DNA of 64,000 bases from Bradyrhizobium sp. KBS0727 (GCF_005937885.2 NZ_CP042176.1:4769501-4833500), one strand, 5' to 3'. Positions 42,256-52,167 are shown, counted from the stretch's first letter. A program made the numbers and translations. The notes: generated by a model from the letters alone, not told the origin.

Positions 42256-42438
42256 TCGCGGCCATTTCATTCGTATCGCTCTGCCAATAGGATGTTTGCG
42301 GATGTAGCGGACAAGCGGGCCCTGTTTTGCACGGGTGCGCTTGCGCTCCGCGGCGGGACTAAAGACGCTGGCTTGGGCTTGCGGGGACGTTAGCAAGAAC
42401 AGCCGGATGCGTAAAAAGTAAGAGGGCTCAGACTGAAC

Positions 42439-45400
42439 ATGGCGAACACTCCCAAGAAGGTCAAAGATCCCACTGAAGTCGCGCTTTCCGCCATTCAGGA
42501 AGCGTTGAACATCAGCGATACGACGGTCGACACCAGCCGAAATTCGATCGGTGACGACATGGCGCCGCCGACCATTCCCTCCGCCGCACCGTCTTATTCC
42601 GAAACGCCGTACGACACGCACGACATGCGCCAGAACACGGATCGTCCCGTGTTCGATTCGATCGAGGAGCCGCGCAGTCCCCGGCGCGCCGCCAATGACG
42701 ATCGCGAAACCATTGGACAGATCCTGCAGGCGATCCAGAAGGGCCGCCCTGCCCGCAGCGTCTATACGCTTGCGACTATCTTCGGCGCCGTCTGGCTGGT
42801 CGGCTGCGCGCTTCTGACCGTCAGCTTCCTGCCCTCGCTGCAGGCCACGATCGGACAGAGCGGCGGCGTGCTGGTGCTCGGCGGCCTTGCCGCACTGTTC
42901 TTTGCGCCGGTGCTGCTGTTCTATTTCCTCGCAAGCCTGGCCTGGCGCGGCCAGGAAATGCGCATGATCGCGCAGTCGATGGCACAGGTCGCGATCCGCT
43001 TCTCCGAGCCGGAAAATGCGGCCGCCGATTCCATGGTGACCGTCGGTCAAGCGATCCGCCGCGAGGTCGCGGCGATGGGCGACGGCGTCGAGCGCGCGAT
43101 CGCGCGCGCCGGCGAACTTGAAACGCTCGTCGCCAACGAGGTCTCGGCGCTCGAGCGCGCTTATACCGACAACGAAGTGCGCATCCGCGCGCTGCTGCAG
43201 GACATTGCCCATCAGCGCGACAATCTGGTCGGTCAGGCCGAACAGGTTCGTAGCGCCATTTCCGGCGTGCAGATCGACCTGCGCCACGATATCGCGCTGA
43301 TCTCGGACGCGATCGCCTCCCGCGTCGACGAAGTCGCGAAAAGCATCACCGGGGCTCTCGAAGAGCGCGGCCAGCATATCACCAGCGCCTTGAGCCATGC
43401 CGGCGACAACATGATCCTGGCGCTCGGCGAACGCGGCGGCGACCTGCTCGACCGCCTCGAGGAAGCCAGCGCCGAAACCACCCGCGCCGTGCTCGACGCC
43501 TCGGAACGCCTGACCACCAGCCTCAACTTCAAGACCGGCCACGTCCACGACGAGTTCGTCGATCTGGCCGACCGCGTCCACGAAATGCTGAACGAGCGCA
43601 TCGACCGCATCACCGGCGAGTTCGAGCAGCGCTCCTCGACCATCGTCGACGGCATTTCGGATCGTACCGAACAGGTTCACGATAGCCTGAAGAATTCCTC
43701 CGACTCCCTGCTGCTCGAGCTCGAGCTGCGCTCGGGCGACCTCGTCAGCAAGATCGACGACGCCGGCAATCGCCTCGCGACCCAGATCCTCTCCTCCGGC
43801 GACAAGGCCAGCGACGCGCTGGATGTCACGGTGAACACCCTGGTCGCCAAGGTGATCAGCCAGACCGAAACCGCGCACGACAGCCTCTCGCTGCAGATGA
43901 ACGCCTTCGACGAACTGGTGAAGAACCAGGGCGGCGAGTTGGCGGAAAAATTCTCCCGCGACAGCGGCACGCTCGGCGCGCTGATCACCCGTCACATCTC
44001 CGAATTCGATCGCACCGTCAAAACCTTCGGCGGCGAGATCGTCGAGCGGATGGGCCAGCGCACGCAGCAGATCGGCGACAGCCTGAAGAATTACGTCGAC
44101 ACCTTCGACACCCGCCTGACCTCGAACGGCGGCGAGATCACCGCGTCGCTCGATCAGCGCCTGCTGCAGTTCGAAACCACGCTCGGCAGCCGCGTCACCA
44201 ACCTCGATAGCTCGCTGGACAAAAAGATCAGCACTCTCGACAGTTCGCTGGACAGAAAGATCAGCCATCTCGACAGTTCGCTGGACAGCAAGATCAGCCA
44301 TCTCGACAGCTCGCTGGACAGCAAGATCAGCCATCTCGACAGTTCACTCGATACCAGGATCAAGTCGTTCGACGAGACCATCGATGGCCGCCTGAAGTCG
44401 CTGGAACTGACCTTCGATACCCGCGCGAAGTCCGTCACCGAAACCATCGACGGCCGCCTCGGCACGCTGTCGACGTCGCTGACCGAAGGCGCAGCGCAGG
44501 CGATCCAGTCGATCGACTCCCGGCTGGGCCTCCTGACGTCCACGCTGACCGACGGCACCGCGCAGGCGCTGGCGGCGGTCGATCATCGTATCACCAACGT
44601 CATTGAAACCGTCGATGGCCGCAGCACCCACCTGACCGACACCATCTCGGCCCGGTTCCAGGAAATCCACCAGGGCATCGAGACCCGGGTCGGCGCGATC
44701 GCCAGCGACATCGACACCCGAGTTGCCCAGTTCGAAGACCTGCTGGGTTCGCGCGTCGAAGCCGTGGCCGGCCGTATCGAAAGCAGCGGCCGTCAGGCCA
44801 GCGATGACCTCATGGCGCGCGCGGAATTGTTGTCCTCGGGCATCAAGTCCCACGTCGAGGACGCCGAACGCTCGCTCACCAACCTCGTGGTCAACACGTC
44901 GGAGACCATCCAGACCGGCGCGCGCGCCGCGCAGCAGGCGCTGCTGACCGTTTCCTCCGATGTCGGCGCCCAGCTCAGGCTGACGTCGGCGGAAGTCGAA
45001 GCTTCCCTCACCTCCGTCGGCACCGAGGCCGCGAACTCGATCCTGACCAGTTCCCGCGATGCCCAGACCACGCTGGTGTCGGCGTCCTCCGATGCCGCCT
45101 CGCAGATCAAGTCGCTAGCCGCCGACGTCGAGCGCACGCTCTCGGCCGCAGGCAGCGCCACCGCGGCGTCGGTTCTCGCCGGCGCACGCGAGGCCCAGAC
45201 CGCGCTGGTCACGGCGTCCTCGGACGCGGCAAGCCAGGTCAAGTCGCTCGCCGCCGACGTCGAACGCTCGCTCTCGATCGCCGGCACCTCGACCGCCGAG
45301 GCTGTCACCGCCGGCGCACGCCAGGCACAGTCCACGCTGGTCGCGGCGTCTTCCGAAGCGGCCACTCAGGTCAAGTCGCTCGCCGCCGACGTCGAGCGCT

Positions 45401-47961
45401 CGCTCTCGCTTGCCGGCACCGCCACCGCCGAGGCCATCACGGCCGGGGCGCGTGACGCCCAGAACACGCTGATGACGGCCTCCAGCATCGCAGCCGATCA
45501 GGTCAAGTCGCTTTCCGCCGACGTCCAGCGCTCGCTGTCGTTGGCCGGAACCGCCACCGCGGAGGCGATCACGTCGGGTGCACGCGAGGCCCAGAACACC
45601 CTCGTCACCGCTTCCGCCGATGCGGTGAGCCAGGTCCAGTCGCTCGCCGCCGACATGCAGCGCACGCTGTCGATGGCCGGCAACGGCACCGCCGAGGCGA
45701 TCACGACAGGCGCCCGCGAAGCCCAGAACATGCTCGTAACGGCGTCCACCGACGCCGCCAACCACGTCAAGTCGCTGGCGATCGACGTCGAACGCACGCT
45801 AAGCGCGGCAGGTGCCGACACTGCGGCCTCGATCCTCGGCAGCGCGCGCGAAGCGCAGAGCTCGTTCGCTGCAACCTCCGGCGACGCGGCAAACCAGATC
45901 AAGGCGATTTCCGCCGACATCGAGCGTTCGCTGAGTAACGTCACGGCTGCTACCACCGACAACATCCAGACCACTGCGCAGAGCGCGCAGAGCGCGCTGA
46001 TTGCCGCTTCGAACGAAGTCAGCTCCAAGGTCAAATCGACCTCGGCCGATCTCGAGCGTTCGGTTCTCGCCGCCAGCAGCAATTTCGGCTCGACGATGAC
46101 CGGCAAGACCGACGAGATCGTCACCTACGTTCAGCAGCAGACCGATCGCCTGGCGCAGATCGTCGACAGTCGTCGCGGTTCGCTGGTCGAGGCGCTCGCC
46201 ACCAAGACCACGCAGCTCACGACCGACATCGACCGCGTCACTGCCGACGCCCTGAAGTCGATCGAGACCCGCGGCAACGCGTTCTCGCAATCGATGGCGA
46301 CCCACGGCTCGGAAGTCGCGCGCACGATCACGTCGGCCGGCGACCTCGCCACCGGCGCGGTGGCCAAGTCGCTCAAGGATCTGGAGCAGTCGTCGCGTTC
46401 GGCGATCGACCAGTCGCGCCAGGTTTCGATCGCGGCCGTGACCGAAATGCAGGAGACCAGCAAGATCCTGCGCACCGACACGGTGGCGCTGTTCGAGCGG
46501 CTGCGTGAAGGCAACATCCTGCTGCAGGAAGTGCTGACCGGCGCCCACGACAATCTCAACTCGCTGGAGCGTGCGCTGGTGACCCGCGTGGCCGACTTCG
46601 TGTCCGCCATGAACGACGTCACCTCGCGCAATGGCGTCGCCACCCAGACGCTGGAAGACCAGTTGACCGTCTTCAACTCCAAGACGACCAAGGCACTTGA
46701 AGATCTCGGTGCGCTGTCGAGCCAGTTCGACAGCCATGGCAAGGCGCTGGTCGATGCCGCGGCTGTGGTCGAACAGGCCAACCGCTCGACCACCACTTCC
46801 GTCGCCGATCGCAAGTCGCAGCTGGAGTCGCTGGTGACCACCATCGACCTGCGCACCACCGACCTCGATCAGCGGCTGTCGCGCTTCACCGGCCTGCTCG
46901 ACGAATCGCTGGCCGCCGCCGAAGAGCGCGCCCGCGACATCGCCCGCGTCGTCGCCGAGACCGCGGGTGCGGGATCTGCGGCGATCAGCCGGCAGTTCGA
47001 AGCGGTGCGGGCTGCCGCCGAAAACGAACGGCATCAGACCCTCGACGCCATGGGCGAGCTGTACCAGCAGAGCGCCGCGGAAACCGACGCGATGTTCAAG
47101 CAGTCGACCGAGAAATTCGGCACGATGGTGCAGGCCATGAAGCAGATGGCTGCCGAGATGCACAACGAGCTCGAAGCCACGCGCAACGAACTGCGCCGCG
47201 GCGTGCTCGAAATGCCGCAGGAGGCCGCCGACAATACCGCGCAGATGCGCAAGGTGATCGTCGACCAGATCGAGGCCCTCGCCGAACTGAACCGGATCGT
47301 CGCCCATCACGGCCGCGGCCTCGACGTCGTGCCCCAGAGCCGCGCCAGCGTGCAGCGCCAGGACGAGCCCGTGATGGCCGTCGCCGCCGGCGGCCGCAAC
47401 GAAGCCCGCATGCGCGATACCGGCAGTGCATCGACCCTGCCGCCGCCGGATCTCGGGATGCCGTCGCGCCGCACCGAAGCGCCGCCGGTCTCGCCCGCGA
47501 GCCAGGAAGGCGGACGCGACGGTTGGCTATCCGATCTCCTCAACCGCACCGACGCAGGCGGGCCCACCGGCCGCGAAGCGCCGCGCGGCCGCCCGGCGCA
47601 AGGCGGCCAAAGCCAAGGACCTGCCAATCCGCTGGAATCGCTGTCGCTCGACATCGGCCGGCTGATGGATCGCAACCTCGCCGCCGAGATGTGGGATCGA
47701 TATCAGCGTGGCGAGAGCAAGGCGTTCTCCAAGCGCCTCTACACACCGGCCGGCCAGAAGGCGTTCGACGAAGTCGCGCGAAAATACCGCGCCGACCGCG
47801 GCTTCAAGCAGACGGTCGATCGTTACATCGCCGAGTTCGAGCGATTGCTCGACGAGGTCGCGCGCGAAGATCGCGCCCCCCAGGCGCTGCGCGGTCACCT
47901 GACCTCGGAAACCGGCCTCGTCTACACCCTGCTCGCGCATGCGGCGGGACGGCTCGGATAA
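42439..47961 (+). CDS. Giant coiled-coil protein, GROWTH POLE RING (GPR)/RgsE-like
   Basis: GPR/RgsE forms a ring at the growing pole of Rhizobiales and is needed for polar growth. This 1,840-residue protein has the same plan: a disordered N-terminus, two membrane helices at about 107-170 (YTLATIFGAVWLVGCALLTV onward), more than 1,500 residues of coiled coil, and a folded C-terminus (AEMWDRYQRGESKAFSKRLY). Residues about 589-640 hold five 11-residue repeats (LDSSLDSKISH type); about 834-1,184 hold 44-residue repeats (4 x 11) with SLAADVERTL. The assignment rests on architecture; identity to GPR was not measured. A strong terminator follows, so it is a single-gene unit. Confidence 0.8.
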   Translation: MANTPKKVKDPTEVALSAIQEALNISDTTVDTSRNSIGDDMAPPTIPSAAPSYSETPYDTHDMRQNTDRPVFDSIEEPRSPRRAANDDRETIGQILQAIQKGRPARSVYTLATIFGAVWLVGCALLTVSFLPSLQATIGQSGGVLVLGGLAALFFAPVLLFYFLASLAWRGQEMRMIAQSMAQVAIRFSEPENAAADSMVTVGQAIRREVAAMGDGVERAIARAGELETLVANEVSALERAYTDNEVRIRALLQDIAHQRDNLVGQAEQVRSAISGVQIDLRHDIALISDAIASRVDEVAKSITGALEERGQHITSALSHAGDNMILALGERGGDLLDRLEEASAETTRAVLDASERLTTSLNFKTGHVHDEFVDLADRVHEMLNERIDRITGEFEQRSSTIVDGISDRTEQVHDSLKNSSDSLLLELELRSGDLVSKIDDAGNRLATQILSSGDKASDALDVTVNTLVAKVISQTETAHDSLSLQMNAFDELVKNQGGELAEKFSRDSGTLGALITRHISEFDRTVKTFGGEIVERMGQRTQQIGDSLKNYVDTFDTRLTSNGGEITASLDQRLLQFETTLGSRVTNLDSSLDKKISTLDSSLDRKISHLDSSLDSKISHLDSSLDSKISHLDSSLDTRIKSFDETIDGRLKSLELTFDTRAKSVTETIDGRLGTLSTSLTEGAAQAIQSIDSRLGLLTSTLTDGTAQALAAVDHRITNVIETVDGRSTHLTDTISARFQEIHQGIETRVGAIASDIDTRVAQFEDLLGSRVEAVAGRIESSGRQASDDLMARAELLSSGIKSHVEDAERSLTNLVVNTSETIQTGARAAQQALLTVSSDVGAQLRLTSAEVEASLTSVGTEAANSILTSSRDAQTTLVSASSDAASQIKSLAADVERTLSAAGSATAASVLAGAREAQTALVTASSDAASQVKSLAADVERSLSIAGTSTAEAVTAGARQAQSTLVAASSEAATQVKSLAADVERSLSLAGTATAEAITAGARDAQNTLMTASSIAADQVKSLSADVQRSLSLAGTATAEAITSGAREAQNTLVTASADAVSQVQSLAADMQRTLSMAGNGTAEAITTGAREAQNMLVTASTDAANHVKSLAIDVERTLSAAGADTAASILGSAREAQSSFAATSGDAANQIKAISADIERSLSNVTAATTDNIQTTAQSAQSALIAASNEVSSKVKSTSADLERSVLAASSNFGSTMTGKTDEIVTYVQQQTDRLAQIVDSRRGSLVEALATKTTQLTTDIDRVTADALKSIETRGNAFSQSMATHGSEVARTITSAGDLATGAVAKSLKDLEQSSRSAIDQSRQVSIAAVTEMQETSKILRTDTVALFERLREGNILLQEVLTGAHDNLNSLERALVTRVADFVSAMNDVTSRNGVATQTLEDQLTVFNSKTTKALEDLGALSSQFDSHGKALVDAAAVVEQANRSTTTSVADRKSQLESLVTTIDLRTTDLDQRLSRFTGLLDESLAAAEERARDIARVVAETAGAGSAAISRQFEAVRAAAENERHQTLDAMGELYQQSAAETDAMFKQSTEKFGTMVQAMKQMAAEMHNELEATRNELRRGVLEMPQEAADNTAQMRKVIVDQIEALAELNRIVAHHGRGLDVVPQSRASVQRQDEPVMAVAAGGRNEARMRDTGSASTLPPPDLGMPSRRTEAPPVSPASQEGGRDGWLSDLLNRTDAGGPTGREAPRGRPAQGGQSQGPANPLESLSLDIGRLMDRNLAAEMWDRYQRGESKAFSKRLYTPAGQKAFDEVARKYRADRGFKQTVDRYIAEFERLLDEVAREDRAPQALRGHLTSETGLVYTLLAHAAGRLG
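44206..44355. repeat. 33-bp tandem repeats in the GPR-like gene
   Basis: Five consecutive 33-bp units (GACAGTTCGCTGGACAGCAA and onward) encode 11-residue repeats. They are nearly identical at DNA level, so recent expansion by slippage or unequal crossover is likely. Confidence 0.9.
44950..45990. repeat. 132-bp tandem repeats in the GPR-like gene
   Basis: About seven or eight diverged units of 132 bp encode 44-residue repeats built around SLAADVERSL and AREAQxxLVTASSDAA. The period is an exact multiple of the 11-residue unit upstream. Confidence 0.85.
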
Positions 47962-47986
47962 CTCTTGAATCTGATTGCAGAATAAG

Positions 47987-48020
47987 AAACGGAGGCCGTA
48001 CGGCCTCCGTTTTGTTTTTT
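47987..48020 (+). terminator. Intrinsic terminator of the GPR-like gene
   Basis: A 10-bp stem ACGGAGGCCG / CGGCCTCCGT with a TA loop is followed by TTTGTTTTTT, 27 bases after the stop. Confidence 0.92.
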
Positions 48021-48142
48021 GGCAGACCCGGTCGTTCGCCGAAAAAGTTCGCTCGACGGTTTGCACGGACGCAAGCCAGTCCCTATCTGTTCAATCCGAG
48101 AGAGCGCCCGCAGGAAGCGCTTCGCACGAAACCAGGCTGGCC

Positions 48143-49738
48143 ATGCCGAATGAGAGCGAGACAGTAAGCCGGCGCGATCTGCTGTCGCTTGTGGGTTCGG
48201 TCGCCGGCAGTGCCGCGATGTACCAGGCGATGACCAGCCTCGGCTTCGCCTCCGAGTCCAATTACAAGGGGCCGATCAAGCTCTCGGGCGATACCAAAGG
48301 CGCATCCGTGCTGGTGCTCGGCGCGGGCCTCGCCGGCATGACGGCAGCGCTCGAGTTGCGCGCCGCCGGCTACAAGGTCCAGGTGCTGGAGTTCAACAGC
48401 CGCCCGGGAGGTCGCAACTGGACCATACGCGGCGGCGACCGCTTCACCGAACTCGGCGGCGCGACGCAGACCTGCGGCTTTGAGGACGGGCTCTATCTCA
48501 ATCCGGGGCCGTGGCGGATTCCGTATCATCACCGCGCTTTGCTCGATTACTGCAAACGACTCGGCGTCGCGCTCGAGCCCTTTATCCAACTCAATCACAA
48601 CGCCCTGCTCCACGCCTCGACAGCGTTCGCAGGCCAGCCGCAGCGCATTCGCGACATCAAGACCGATTTTCAAGGGCACGTATCGGAGTTGCTCGCCAAG
48701 ACAACGCAACAAGGCAAGCTCGACGAGGCCGTGACAGTTGAAGACAAGGAAATCCTGCTGCAGGCGCTGCGCTCCTGGGGCGCGCTCGACAGGAATTACG
48801 CGTACCAGGCCAATCTGATCTCGGCGGATTATCGCGGCTACGCCAAAGACCCCGGCGGCGGGCTCGGCGCGGCGCCGATCGCCGGCGAGGTCATCAAGCT
48901 CCAGGATATCCTGAAGTCCAGGCTTTGGGGTTACTTGCGGAATTTCACCCTGCATCAATTCCAGACCACCATGTTTCAGCCGGTCGGCGGCATGGACATG
49001 ATCGGCAAGGCGTTCGCGCGCGAGGTCGGCGATCTCATTCAGTACGACGCCAAGGTCACGCAGATTAAACAAAACGATGGCGGCATCACCGTCAGCTATG
49101 TGAATTCCAAAACGCCATCGACGCCACAGATCGCGAAAGCGGACTGGTGCGTCTGCACGATCCCGTTGTCGATCCTGAGCCAGATCCCGACCGACGTCGG
49201 TCCGCGCATGAAGGCAGCAATCGACGCGGTGCCGTACGCGTCAGCGGTCAAGATCGGCCTCCAATTCAAGCGCCGGTTCTGGGAAGAGGACGAGGCGATC
49301 TACGGCGGCATCTCGTACACGGATTTGCCGATCCGGCAGATCTCCTATCCCAGCAGCGGATTCAACCGCAGCGGCCGCGGCGTGCTGCTCGGCGCCTATG
49401 TGTTTGAGGGCGCCAACGCGTACGAATTCACCTCGATGACGCCGGCCGACCGGATCGCGCGCGCGGTCGAATTCGGCGCCCGCATTCACCCGCAATACGG
49501 CGCCGAGTTCGAAAACGGAATGGCCGTGGCCTGGCACCGCGTTCCCTTCGCGATGGGATGCGCGGGAAGCTGGAGCGAGAAAGCGCGGGCGGAACATTAC
49601 GACAATCTGTGCCAGATCGACGGCAGGATCGTGTTGGCGGGCGAACACGCTTCCTACATTCCGGCATGGCAGGAAGGCGCGATCTTGTCGTCGCTCGACG
49701 CCATTACGCGGCTGCATGAACGCATCGTCAGGAAGTGA
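48143..49738 (+). CDS. Tat-exported flavin amine oxidase/dehydrogenase
   Basis: The 531-residue flavoprotein belongs to the monoamine oxidase/L-amino-acid oxidase/NicA2 family, oxidising a C-N bond to an imine. A twin-arginine motif (SRRDLLSLVG, residues 9-18) precedes the FAD loop VLVLGAGLAGMTAALELRAA (GAGLAG at 60-65), LEFNSRPGGRNWT and the C-terminal VLAGEHASYIPAWQEGAIL. Export makes it periplasmic. A c-type cytochrome gene starts 4 bases after its stop, so it may be a dehydrogenase using cytochrome c rather than oxygen, as shown for NicA2 in Pseudomonas. The start at 48,143 sets the signal peptide first. Substrate unknown. Confidence 0.85.
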   Translation: MPNESETVSRRDLLSLVGSVAGSAAMYQAMTSLGFASESNYKGPIKLSGDTKGASVLVLGAGLAGMTAALELRAAGYKVQVLEFNSRPGGRNWTIRGGDRFTELGGATQTCGFEDGLYLNPGPWRIPYHHRALLDYCKRLGVALEPFIQLNHNALLHASTAFAGQPQRIRDIKTDFQGHVSELLAKTTQQGKLDEAVTVEDKEILLQALRSWGALDRNYAYQANLISADYRGYAKDPGGGLGAAPIAGEVIKLQDILKSRLWGYLRNFTLHQFQTTMFQPVGGMDMIGKAFAREVGDLIQYDAKVTQIKQNDGGITVSYVNSKTPSTPQIAKADWCVCTIPLSILSQIPTDVGPRMKAAIDAVPYASAVKIGLQFKRRFWEEDEAIYGGISYTDLPIRQISYPSSGFNRSGRGVLLGAYVFEGANAYEFTSMTPADRIARAVEFGARIHPQYGAEFENGMAVAWHRVPFAMGCAGSWSEKARAEHYDNLCQIDGRIVLAGEHASYIPAWQEGAILSSLDAITRLHERIVRK

Positions 49739-49742
49739 TGCA

Positions 49743-50189
49743 ATGGGCTCCCGTCCGATCGAACCCGCGAGATGGACCCTGCTCTTTTCAGCTATCGCGG
49801 CCGCAGGCATGGCCATGGCGCCGGCATCAGGCGTGAAGGCGAACGAAGAAGCGCGGTCGCGGCCTCTGGCGGCGCTGAGCACGGGCTTCCGGTTTACGGA
49901 GCAGACCGGAGAGGATCTGTTCGCCAGCGCCTGTCAGGGTTGTCACATGCCTGATGGAAACGGTGCGGCCGGCGCGGGCACCTATCCATCGCTGTCGAAA
50001 GACAGCAATCTCGAGACCTCAGGCTATCCGGTTCACGTCGTCGTCAGGGGCCAGAAGGCGATGCCGCCGGTCGGCGCGATGATGAGCGACGACCAGGTCG
50101 CCGCCGTCGTCAATTATCTGCGCACGCATTTCGGCAATCAATATACCGATGCCGTCACGGCCGAGGACGTCAAACGTATCAGGCCTTGA
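49743..50189 (+). CDS. Exported class I c-type cytochrome
   Basis: The 148-residue protein has a signal peptide (WTLLFSAIAAAGMAMAPASG) and one haem-binding motif, CQGCH (Cys64, Cys67, His68), in ASACQGCHMPDGNGAAGAGT. A methionine in GQKAMPPVGAMM is the likely sixth ligand, followed by the closing helix VAAVVNYLRTHFGNQYT. It starts 4 bases after the flavin amine oxidase stop and precedes the exported RidA. The likely role is to take electrons from the flavoenzyme and pass them to the respiratory chain. The longer start at 49,716 would overlap the upstream gene. Confidence 0.9.
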   Translation: MGSRPIEPARWTLLFSAIAAAGMAMAPASGVKANEEARSRPLAALSTGFRFTEQTGEDLFASACQGCHMPDGNGAAGAGTYPSLSKDSNLETSGYPVHVVVRGQKAMPPVGAMMSDDQVAAVVNYLRTHFGNQYTDAVTAEDVKRIRP

Positions 50190-50211
50190 TCGGCCACATG
50201 GGGAGAGGAAG

Positions 50212-50697
50212 ATGAAAAAGGAAATGCTGACGCTGGCCGCCTTGCTGCTCGGCTCAAACGTCGTCCACGCCGAAGTCGTCCGATATCCAATTCCGAATTC
50301 GACGTTTCCGATCGCCCAGGCCGTAAAGGTCTCCGGTGACGCCGTCACGCTGTATGTGAGCGGCCAGGTGCCGCCCGTCATCAACAAGGACGTTGAAGCC
50401 ACTAGCCCGCAGGCCTACGGCGATACCAAGACCCAGACCGTCGGCGTGCTCAACAGGATCAAGCAAATTCTCGAAGGCCAGGGCCTCGGCATGGCCGACG
50501 TGATCAAGATGCAGGTGTTCCTGGTGCACGACGCCCGCGCGCCGATGGACTTCAAGGCGTTCATGGAGGGTTACACCCAGTTTTTCGGCGGCGCGCAGCC
50601 GAACCTTCCGGTTCGGTCGGTCTTCGGTGTCGCAGCGCTCGCCAATCCCGGCTTTCTGGTCGAGATTGAAGTCGTCGCCGCCAAGGACTCGAAATAA
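50212..50697 (+). CDS. Exported RidA-family imine deaminase
   Basis: RidA proteins hydrolyse reactive enamines and imines to ketones and ammonia. This 161-residue copy has a signal peptide (MKKEMLTLAALLLGSNVVHA), unusual for a family that is normally cytoplasmic. The active-site Arg lies in NLPVRSVFGVAAL (Arg135) and the conserved Glu in LVEIEVVA (Glu151); both are retained. GGGAGAGGAAG precedes the ATG. Its position after an amine oxidase and a cytochrome suggests it clears the imine product in the periplasm. It could also be a non-catalytic binding variant of the family. Confidence 0.88.
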   Translation: MKKEMLTLAALLLGSNVVHAEVVRYPIPNSTFPIAQAVKVSGDAVTLYVSGQVPPVINKDVEATSPQAYGDTKTQTVGVLNRIKQILEGQGLGMADVIKMQVFLVHDARAPMDFKAFMEGYTQFFGGAQPNLPVRSVFGVAALANPGFLVEIEVVAAKDSK

Positions 50698-50710
50698 GAG
50701 GATGAAACCG

Positions 50711-52141
50711 ATGCGCCTGTTGACGGGTTCGAATTTCAAATTGCCTTGCGTTGCTGCGGCCATGTCGGTGGCTTTGGCGATATCAGGCACGGCCGCGGCC
50801 GAAGGCCTGAACCCCAACCAGCAACGGGCGCTCGATATCTACAAGGAACTGATCGAGATCAACACCGTGACGGCAACCGGCGACACCGCCAAGGCCGCCG
50901 AAGCCATGGCCGCACGGCTGCGCGCGGGCGGCTTTCCTGATGCCGACGTTCGCGTGTTCTCGCCGGCGCCGCGCAAAGGCAATCTGGTCGCGCGGCTGAA
51001 GGGAACTGGCGCACGCAAACCGATCCTGCTGGTGGCGCATATCGACGTCGTGCCGGCGCCGCGCGAGGACTGGTCGACCGATCCGTTCAAGCTGGTCGAG
51101 CAGGACGGCTATTTCTATGCGCGCGGCAGCGGCGACGACAAATACATGGCGGCTTCTTTTGTCGCCAATCTCATTCGCTACAAACAGGAAGGCTACAAGC
51201 CCGACCGCGACATCATCCTGGCGCTGGAGACCGACGAGGAAATTCTCGACAAGGACGCGCTCGGCATTCAGTGGCTGCTGAAAAACCACCGCGACCTGAT
51301 CGATGCGGAATTCGCTCTCAACGAGGGCGGCCCGGTCGGGCTGAAGGACGGCAAACCGCTGCGCAATTCGCTGCAGACCAGCGAAAAGGTATCGGTGACC
51401 TACGAACTGGCGGTCAAGAACAAGGGCGGCCACAGCGCCATGCCGGTCAAGGACAATGCGATCTATCGCCTGGCGGCGGGACTGACCCGGCTTTCGGCCT
51501 TCAGCTTTCCGCTCAATCTCAACGAGACCACGCGCGCTTATTTCGAACGGACCGCGCAGATGGAAGGCGGCCAGTTGGCCGACGACCTGCGCGCCGTGCT
51601 GTCAGGCCAGACCGATCCGGCTTCGGCGCCGGTGGCGCGGCTATCGGCCAATCCCGGCTATAACGCGCAATTGCGCACGACCTGCATCACCACCATGCTG
51701 CAGGGCGGCAGCGCCTTCAACGCATTGCCGCAGCTTGCGACCGCCACGGTCAATTGCCGGGTGATGCCGGGCGAGCCCATCGATGGCGTCAAGGCGACGC
51801 TGGAGAAGGTGCTCGGCGACGACCAGATCGCGGTTACGCAGATCGATCAGCCGACGCTGAGCGCGCCTTCCGCGCTCAGCGAGGGGATCGTCGGGCCGAT
51901 CACGAAACTGTCGGCCGAGTTCTTTCCCGGCGCGGTGGTGTTGCCTGTCATGAGCGCCGGCGCCACCGACGGCAGCTACCTGCGCAACGCCGGCATTCCG
52001 ACCTATGGCCATTCCGGAATGGCCGGCGACATCGCTGAATCGCGCGCGCACGGGCGCGACGAGCGGGTCCTCGTCAAATCGTTTTTCAACGGCAATGAGT
52101 ATCTGTACCGGCTGGTGAAGGAGTTTGCCGGCGGACGATGA
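50711..52141 (+). CDS. Exported M20 family metallopeptidase
   Basis: The 476-residue protein has a signal peptide (LPCVAAAMSVALAISGTAAA) and a two-zinc M20 peptidase fold. Metal ligands are visible in LLVAHIDVVPAPREDWSTDP (His), GSGDDKYMAASF (bridging Asp), LETDEEILDKDALG (Glu pair), FALNEGG (Glu) and TYGHSGMAGD (His). The dimerisation segment begins KNKGGHSAMPVKDN. It probably cleaves small peptides or acylated amino acids. AGAGG is 9 bases before the ATG at 50,711 but touches the ATG at 50,702, so the former start is chosen. It is the last gene of the exported module and could feed amino compounds to the oxidase. Confidence 0.88.
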   Translation: MRLLTGSNFKLPCVAAAMSVALAISGTAAAEGLNPNQQRALDIYKELIEINTVTATGDTAKAAEAMAARLRAGGFPDADVRVFSPAPRKGNLVARLKGTGARKPILLVAHIDVVPAPREDWSTDPFKLVEQDGYFYARGSGDDKYMAASFVANLIRYKQEGYKPDRDIILALETDEEILDKDALGIQWLLKNHRDLIDAEFALNEGGPVGLKDGKPLRNSLQTSEKVSVTYELAVKNKGGHSAMPVKDNAIYRLAAGLTRLSAFSFPLNLNETTRAYFERTAQMEGGQLADDLRAVLSGQTDPASAPVARLSANPGYNAQLRTTCITTMLQGGSAFNALPQLATATVNCRVMPGEPIDGVKATLEKVLGDDQIAVTQIDQPTLSAPSALSEGIVGPITKLSAEFFPGAVVLPVMSAGATDGSYLRNAGIPTYGHSGMAGDIAESRAHGRDERVLVKSFFNGNEYLYRLVKEFAGGR

Positions 52142-52167
52142 GCCGTATGCACGCGGCAGATAGACTT

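Noticed and set aside
42241..44334. A 697-codon open frame on the minus strand
   Set aside because: It is antisense to the GPR-like gene; its repeats (for example EMADLAVQR) mirror the coding repeats.
44206..44355. Regularly spaced repeats that could be mistaken for a CRISPR array
   Set aside because: Units are contiguous without unique spacers and encode in-frame coiled-coil repeats.
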